DNA of 63,035 bases, taken from Ruminococcaceae bacterium UBA5295 (GTDB taxonomy: Bacteria; Bacillota; Clostridia; Oscillospirales; Acutalibacteraceae). A program made the position numbers and the translations under genes. The notes under the pieces are model-generated. The model worked only from the letters and a program-made list of their open reading frames with translations. It did not search any database and was not told where the DNA came from. The stretch is taken from the NCBI GenBank assembly GCA_002411365.1, contig DHSD01000014.1, positions 1 to 63,035 of the forward strand, in the 5' to 3' direction. Numbering within the stretch: position 1 is the first letter of the stretch; each line of letters begins with the position of its first letter. This document shows positions 59,541 to 63,035 of this stretch, one piece after another.

Positions 59541-62369
59541 GTGCTGCATTTAAAAAAGGCGGCGTCTGTAAGATGCGCCGGAAAGTTTGCCAAACGGGGG
59601 CTTTCGGCCGTGCTTTGCGCCGCAGTCCTTTCATCCGCACTTGGGAATAGCGCAACTGCTTTTGCCGCCGCCCCTTCCTCTGCGGTTAATCCGGCGTGTG
59701 ATGAAACATATTACGCAATGCTCGATCACTACGGGACGCTTAGAGAAGGCAGCGTCGTCAAAAGCTATGAGACAAAAGGGGCATCTTCCATAAGCGATTT
59801 TGGCACATATGATAAAATCAGTAACCTGACCGACAGCACAAAGCCATCTGTATCCGGCGACCAGGTAACGTTCAGGTTCAATGGCAAGGCACCCGGCAAG
59901 TTCTACTTTGAAGGCAGCACCGCGCAGCCTTACAACGACTTGCCGTGGGATCTGGCAGTTTCATACAAGCTTAACGGCGTCCCTTCAAAAGTTGAGAATA
60001 TTGCCGATAAAACAGGGCTTGTTGAAATCAATGTTGATATCACTCCAAAGAAAAATGCTGCCAGCTATTATAAAAACAACCTTGTCCTTTTGGGCATGAC
60101 GGCATTCAATGCTGACGATATACTTTCCCTGGACGCCAAAGGCGCGCAGGTGCAGCTCCTTGGCAATCTGCGCACCGTAATGTTCCTCGCAATGCCAGGC
60201 GAAACGCAGCATATAAGCATTAAGGTCGGTTCCAATTCATTTACATATCCGGGGATTACTTTCATTGCCGCCCCGGCTACACTGTCACAGCTCAGCAAAA
60301 TTACGGAGCTGCGCAACACAAAAGATAAGACAAAGGATTCATATGATTCCATCAACAAAAGCTTCGACAGCATCCTCGACGCATTAAGCGGAATGGGCGA
60401 TAACCTCAACAGCGCCGCAGACGGCCTCGACGGGCTCAATGAAGCGCGCGCATCGGCCTACGGCGGGCTCAGTGATTCGGCCAAATACGTTGATATTTCG
60501 CTTGCCAATCTTGACGGCATTGCAAATTCTCTTTCACCGCTTTCAGGTGACCTGAGTTCTGCCGGCAGCGCCCTTACGGCTATTAATTCAAGAGTCAACG
60601 CGCTGACAAACGCCGCCGTGGCATTAAAGCCACAGCTTGCAGCCTGCCGCAGCGGAATATCTGCGCTGCAGACCGATATGAACCGCCTCGCACAGCTTTC
60701 CGGCCAGCTTGAATCGCACGGAGGCGATGTTTCAAAGCTTTCACAGTCATTCCAAAAAGATACGGACTCGCTGAACAGCGACTTAAAGGACCTCACTTCA
60801 AACCTTAATACTTTAAACAGCACTCTTTCATACCTTAAAAACAGCAAGGCCCTTTCACCTATCAGCGAAATCTCTGTCAATGGGATACCGATTCCGTCCG
60901 ACCCAGCAAAAGCCAAAGCGCTTATCAATAGCCTTGGCAGCACATACGACGGATACTACTCTCAGGCAAAAGCCATGCATGACAAATACAAAGCTACAGA
61001 CGCAGGCAAAAATGACACTAATGACAGCGGATTTCCGGCTTACCTGAAAGCATCTGCCGATAGCCTCTACAAGTTATGGCAGGCAGAGCAGCAGGCCGGA
61101 GGAAAAGATAAATTTGACTCGGCACTCGGGCAGGCAAATCAGATACATTCTGCATATAAGCAGACTCCCGCAGGCAAGAGTGACACATCAGACAGCCACT
61201 TTACAAACTTCATAACTGCATATCTTGTTACGCAACTTCATTATCCGCAGCAGAAGGCAGCCGCAGTAGCCGCACAGATGGCTGCACTTTTGAAAGCGGA
61301 ACAGCAGGCCGGAGGAGAAGATGCGCTCAATTCAATGCTCAGCGAGGCAAACGGCCTGTACAATGCCTATAAGCAGACATCAGCAGGCAAGAATGACACG
61401 AACAACACCGGCCTTAAATCCTACATGGAAAACCAGCTTTCGCAGCTTGCCGAAGTTTATGTGATGGGTGCGGAAACAGACACGCTCGGCGGCAAAACAG
61501 GGCTGACACAGATGATTATGCAGGCGTCGGCGGCAAATAAGACGATAGAGCAGGTAAACTCGCAGATAAGCAGCGTAAATTCGCTTATAAACGGTCTTGC
61601 GGGGCCAACAGCCAATGTTACTTCAAGCTTAAGCAGCCTCTGCACAACCCTTGGCTCGGGTGGCCTCAGTGGCGACCTCAGTAAAATGAACAGCCTCCTT
61701 TCAGGATTACAGTCCATTTTGAATGCCCACAAAGGAAACGCAGCAGCGCTTGCAAACGACACTAACCGCATTGGCAGCGTTCTTGCCGGCATGACAAAAT
61801 CGGCAGACAGCGCAATAAGCCAGCTCCAGGCGCTCCAAAGCACAGTAGATCAGTATATACCGAAAGCGCAGCAGACTTTGGCCGACTGCACAAAAGCAGC
61901 AAGCAGCACATCTTCTGGAATTCGCAGCATGACTTCAGCCCTGCGCTCCATACAGTCAATAGCAACAGCAAACAGCTCAAAAATAAACAATGGCACTGAA
62001 AAGGCGCTCGGAGGACTTTCTAAGACGCTGCGCGGTTCCTCTAAAGCCTTTGACCAGGTAGACAATATACGCGGCTCCAAGAACACCATTGAAGATTTAA
62101 TTAACGGTGAATTTAACTCAAGCACAAGCGGCTTAAACAATATTTTCAATATGGACCCGAACGCCAAGCCTGTTTCGATGACTTCATCGCAGAACAAATC
62201 GCCGCAGAGCGTGCAGATGATTTTTCGCACGCAGGAAATCGACAAAAATACGGCGAAAAAAAATGCAGCACCACAGGCGACGCCTAAAAACACAACATTC
62301 TGGGGCCGCGTTGGCGGTCTCTTCGTTGGCATGTGGGATGCAATTACCGGAGTATTTACACATAAGTAA
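59541..62369 (+). CDS. Large exported heptad-repeat protein (YhgE/Pip-type coiled coil)
   Basis: The 942-residue protein begins with a signal peptide (LSAVLCAAVLSSALGNSATAFA), a beta-rich N-terminal domain (about 35-245), then a very long coiled-coil region with Leu-X-X-Gly/Ser periodicity as in YhgE/Pip-related proteins. Residues about 470-635 hold three copies of a unit with the core YKxTxAGKxDT. No transmembrane helix is evident apart from a hydrophobic tail FWGRVGGLFVGMWDAITGVF. With the MMPL gene it forms an exporter-plus-periplasmic-like stalk pair, possibly controlled by the divergent two-component system. GTG 59541 follows AAAGGAG. Confidence 0.75.
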   Translation: MLHLKKAASVRCAGKFAKRGLSAVLCAAVLSSALGNSATAFAAAPSSAVNPACDETYYAMLDHYGTLREGSVVKSYETKGASSISDFGTYDKISNLTDSTKPSVSGDQVTFRFNGKAPGKFYFEGSTAQPYNDLPWDLAVSYKLNGVPSKVENIADKTGLVEINVDITPKKNAASYYKNNLVLLGMTAFNADDILSLDAKGAQVQLLGNLRTVMFLAMPGETQHISIKVGSNSFTYPGITFIAAPATLSQLSKITELRNTKDKTKDSYDSINKSFDSILDALSGMGDNLNSAADGLDGLNEARASAYGGLSDSAKYVDISLANLDGIANSLSPLSGDLSSAGSALTAINSRVNALTNAAVALKPQLAACRSGISALQTDMNRLAQLSGQLESHGGDVSKLSQSFQKDTDSLNSDLKDLTSNLNTLNSTLSYLKNSKALSPISEISVNGIPIPSDPAKAKALINSLGSTYDGYYSQAKAMHDKYKATDAGKNDTNDSGFPAYLKASADSLYKLWQAEQQAGGKDKFDSALGQANQIHSAYKQTPAGKSDTSDSHFTNFITAYLVTQLHYPQQKAAAVAAQMAALLKAEQQAGGEDALNSMLSEANGLYNAYKQTSAGKNDTNNTGLKSYMENQLSQLAEVYVMGAETDTLGGKTGLTQMIMQASAANKTIEQVNSQISSVNSLINGLAGPTANVTSSLSSLCTTLGSGGLSGDLSKMNSLLSGLQSILNAHKGNAAALANDTNRIGSVLAGMTKSADSAISQLQALQSTVDQYIPKAQQTLADCTKAASSTSSGIRSMTSALRSIQSIATANSSKINNGTEKALGGLSKTLRGSSKAFDQVDNIRGSKNTIEDLINGEFNSSTSGLNNIFNMDPNAKPVSMTSSQNKSPQSVQMIFRTQEIDKNTAKKNAAPQATPKNTTFWGRVGGLFVGMWDAITGVFTHK

Positions 62370-62411
62370 TGCTGTTTAACAGCGGTTTGGCATTTCAAAT
62401 TATAGTATTTG

Positions 62412-62439
62412 GGAGCAGCTCAAAAGGGGCTGCTCCTTT
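62412..62439 (+). terminator. Terminator after the heptad-repeat gene
   Basis: GGAGCAGC (62412-62419) pairs with GCTGCTCC (62429-62436), followed by TTTG. Confidence 0.75.
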
Positions 62440-62543
62440 GTATATGCAACAGTGTAATCCAGGCGAATTTGAAACGGCGAATGGCAGCTTATAGCTGCCA
62501 TTCGCTGCTGTACTCAGGCAACTTTTTTGATTTGCAGCGCAAA

Positions 62544-62730
62544 TCAGTCTGTCTGCCGGTCGGGAAACATGATGTTCAGCTGGTTTAAAACCATGCCCCA
62601 ATTTCGACACGGCACGTCCAATGTTCGACAACCTTTTTCGACACCAAATACAGCATTTTACGCAGGGAATCGTCGTTCGTGAAGGATGATTTGTTCTTGG
62701 TAATTCGCCGGTACTGTGCTCATGAAAATG
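62544..62730 (-). mobile_element. IS256-family transposase remnant (C-terminus)
   Basis: The minus strand reads YRRITKNKSSFTNDDSLRKM, then LYLVSKKVVEHWTCR in one frame and, after a shift, RNWGMVLNQLNIMFPD in another, ending at TGA. This matches the conserved IS256 C-terminus (KTKxxFPxDDALLKxLYLA, KKWTxxxxNWxxVLNQLxIxF). Only the last 60 codons remain, with at least one frameshift. It is inactive. Confidence 0.8.
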
Positions 62731-62860
62731 ACTTCCCTTCAGACTTGAATTTTTCTACCTTCATCTTTTTCTGAAAGAAAGTCTCCTATTCAACTTTTAC
62801 ACAAAATTTTATGCGGTCTCAGCAGATGCTTTTGCTGAAACTTTTTAATTTTAATATAGT

Positions 62861-62907
62861 AACAAGAGCTGAGAGGCCACACGAAGGTGGGCTTCTCAGC
62901 TCTTGTT
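62861..62907. terminator. Bidirectional terminator hairpin
   Basis: A perfect 14-bp stem (62861-62874 with 62894-62907) lies 37 bases after the stop of the minus-strand peptidase gene. Confidence 0.85.
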
Positions 62908-62943
62908 ATGTATATGAATGCCTACAGTGAAAAAGCGGCAGCT

Positions 62944-63035
62944 TCAGGTTATCATCATGCGGTACAGGGCCTCAAGGCAAATCTGCGCATGCTCCATAAA
63001 ACGGTCTATATTGATATTCTCATTTGCATTGTGCA
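62944..63035 (-). CDS. M20-family peptidase, 3' end only
   Basis: The last 29 codons before the window edge read HNANENINIDRFMEHAQICL plus EALYRMMIT and a stop. The pattern (A)HxxxExIxIDxxM resembles the C-terminus of M20 dipeptidases such as PepV, which carries a metal-ligand His here. The rest lies outside the window. Confidence 0.7.
   Translation of the reverse strand, partial: HNANENINIDRFMEHAQICLEALYRMMIT

Noticed and set aside
1..63035. CRISPR array or rRNA genes
   Set aside because: No regularly spaced identical repeats of CRISPR size and no rRNA motifs were seen.

Overview
The window looks like a chromosomal segment of an anaerobic, low-to-mid G+C Bacillota of class Clostridia, most like Oscillospiraceae/Ruminococcaceae. 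The signs are the gram-positive order decarboxylase-darA-holB-ricT-rsmI, strong AGGAGG-type ribosome binding sites with many TTG/GTG starts, reverse rubrerythrin next to a PerR-like regulator, LCP and lipoprotein families, and no respiratory genes. This is inference from gene content; no 16S rRNA gene is present.

Layout. 0-3 kb: MurNAc-6-phosphate recycling genes (mupG, a 5'-truncated murQ, murR) broken by a rearrangement; 3-4.6 kb: HtrA protease. 4.7-8.8 kb (minus): nifS-like desulfurase, thiI, cinA and a small CinA-like domain protein, a sulfur-trafficking/tRNA-thiolation operon. 9-13.6 kb: a strongly folded, terminator-bearing leader RNA, a peptide-type ABC importer without ATPase genes, and an ECF S component. 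13.7-17 kb (minus): GT2 glycosyltransferase and YfhO membrane protein. 17.2-24.5 kb (plus): YfbR nucleotidase, LCP ligase, then the conserved decarboxylase/darA/holB/ricT/ferredoxin/methyltransferase/rsmI cluster.

24.5-29.2 kb (minus): a compact operon of a small exported peptide, two membrane-anchored extracytoplasmic proteins, three permease-like proteins and an ABC ATPase, with its own promoter, palindrome and internal terminator; it is the best candidate for a poorly described system. 29.3-32.3 kb (minus): MscS channel, VanH-like D-lactate dehydrogenase, glutamate racemase. 32.5-37.7 kb (plus): orphan LacI regulator, phage/methyltransferase debris, an MBOAT-SGNH polysaccharide acylation pair, a lipoprotein. 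37.7-42.2 kb (minus): AraC regulator and a four-subunit FAD/Fe-S amine or amino-acid dehydrogenase. 42.5-45 kb: aspartate ammonia-lyase and type III pantothenate kinase. 45-48 kb: DUF378 protein, Fur-family regulator with a candidate operator, zinc-ribbon protein, an odd tRNA-like gene, reverse rubrerythrin and PerR. 48.3-52 kb: ornithine-cyclodeaminase-like protein, two lipoproteins (one a BtuF-like binding protein fused to a peptidoglycan-binding domain).

52-54.8 kb: a small integration-like island between tRNA-Arg(CCU) with an adjacent broken copy and a CAU tRNA. It holds phage packaging debris, a 101-bp inverted repeat pair, heptamer repeats and a divergent short cis-prenyltransferase. 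55-62.4 kb: a two-component system divergent from an MMPL/RND exporter and a very large exported heptad-repeat protein. 62.5-63 kb: an IS256-family remnant and the 3' end of an M20 peptidase.

Shared themes are cell-wall turnover and surface modification (mupG/murQR, murI, D-LDH, LCP, YfhO, MBOAT/SGNH, MMPL), oxidative/metal stress (rubrerythrin, two Fur-family regulators) and amino-acid use (oxidoreductase cluster, cyclodeaminase-like protein, AspA). All functions are predicted from sequence read by eye; no database search was run.
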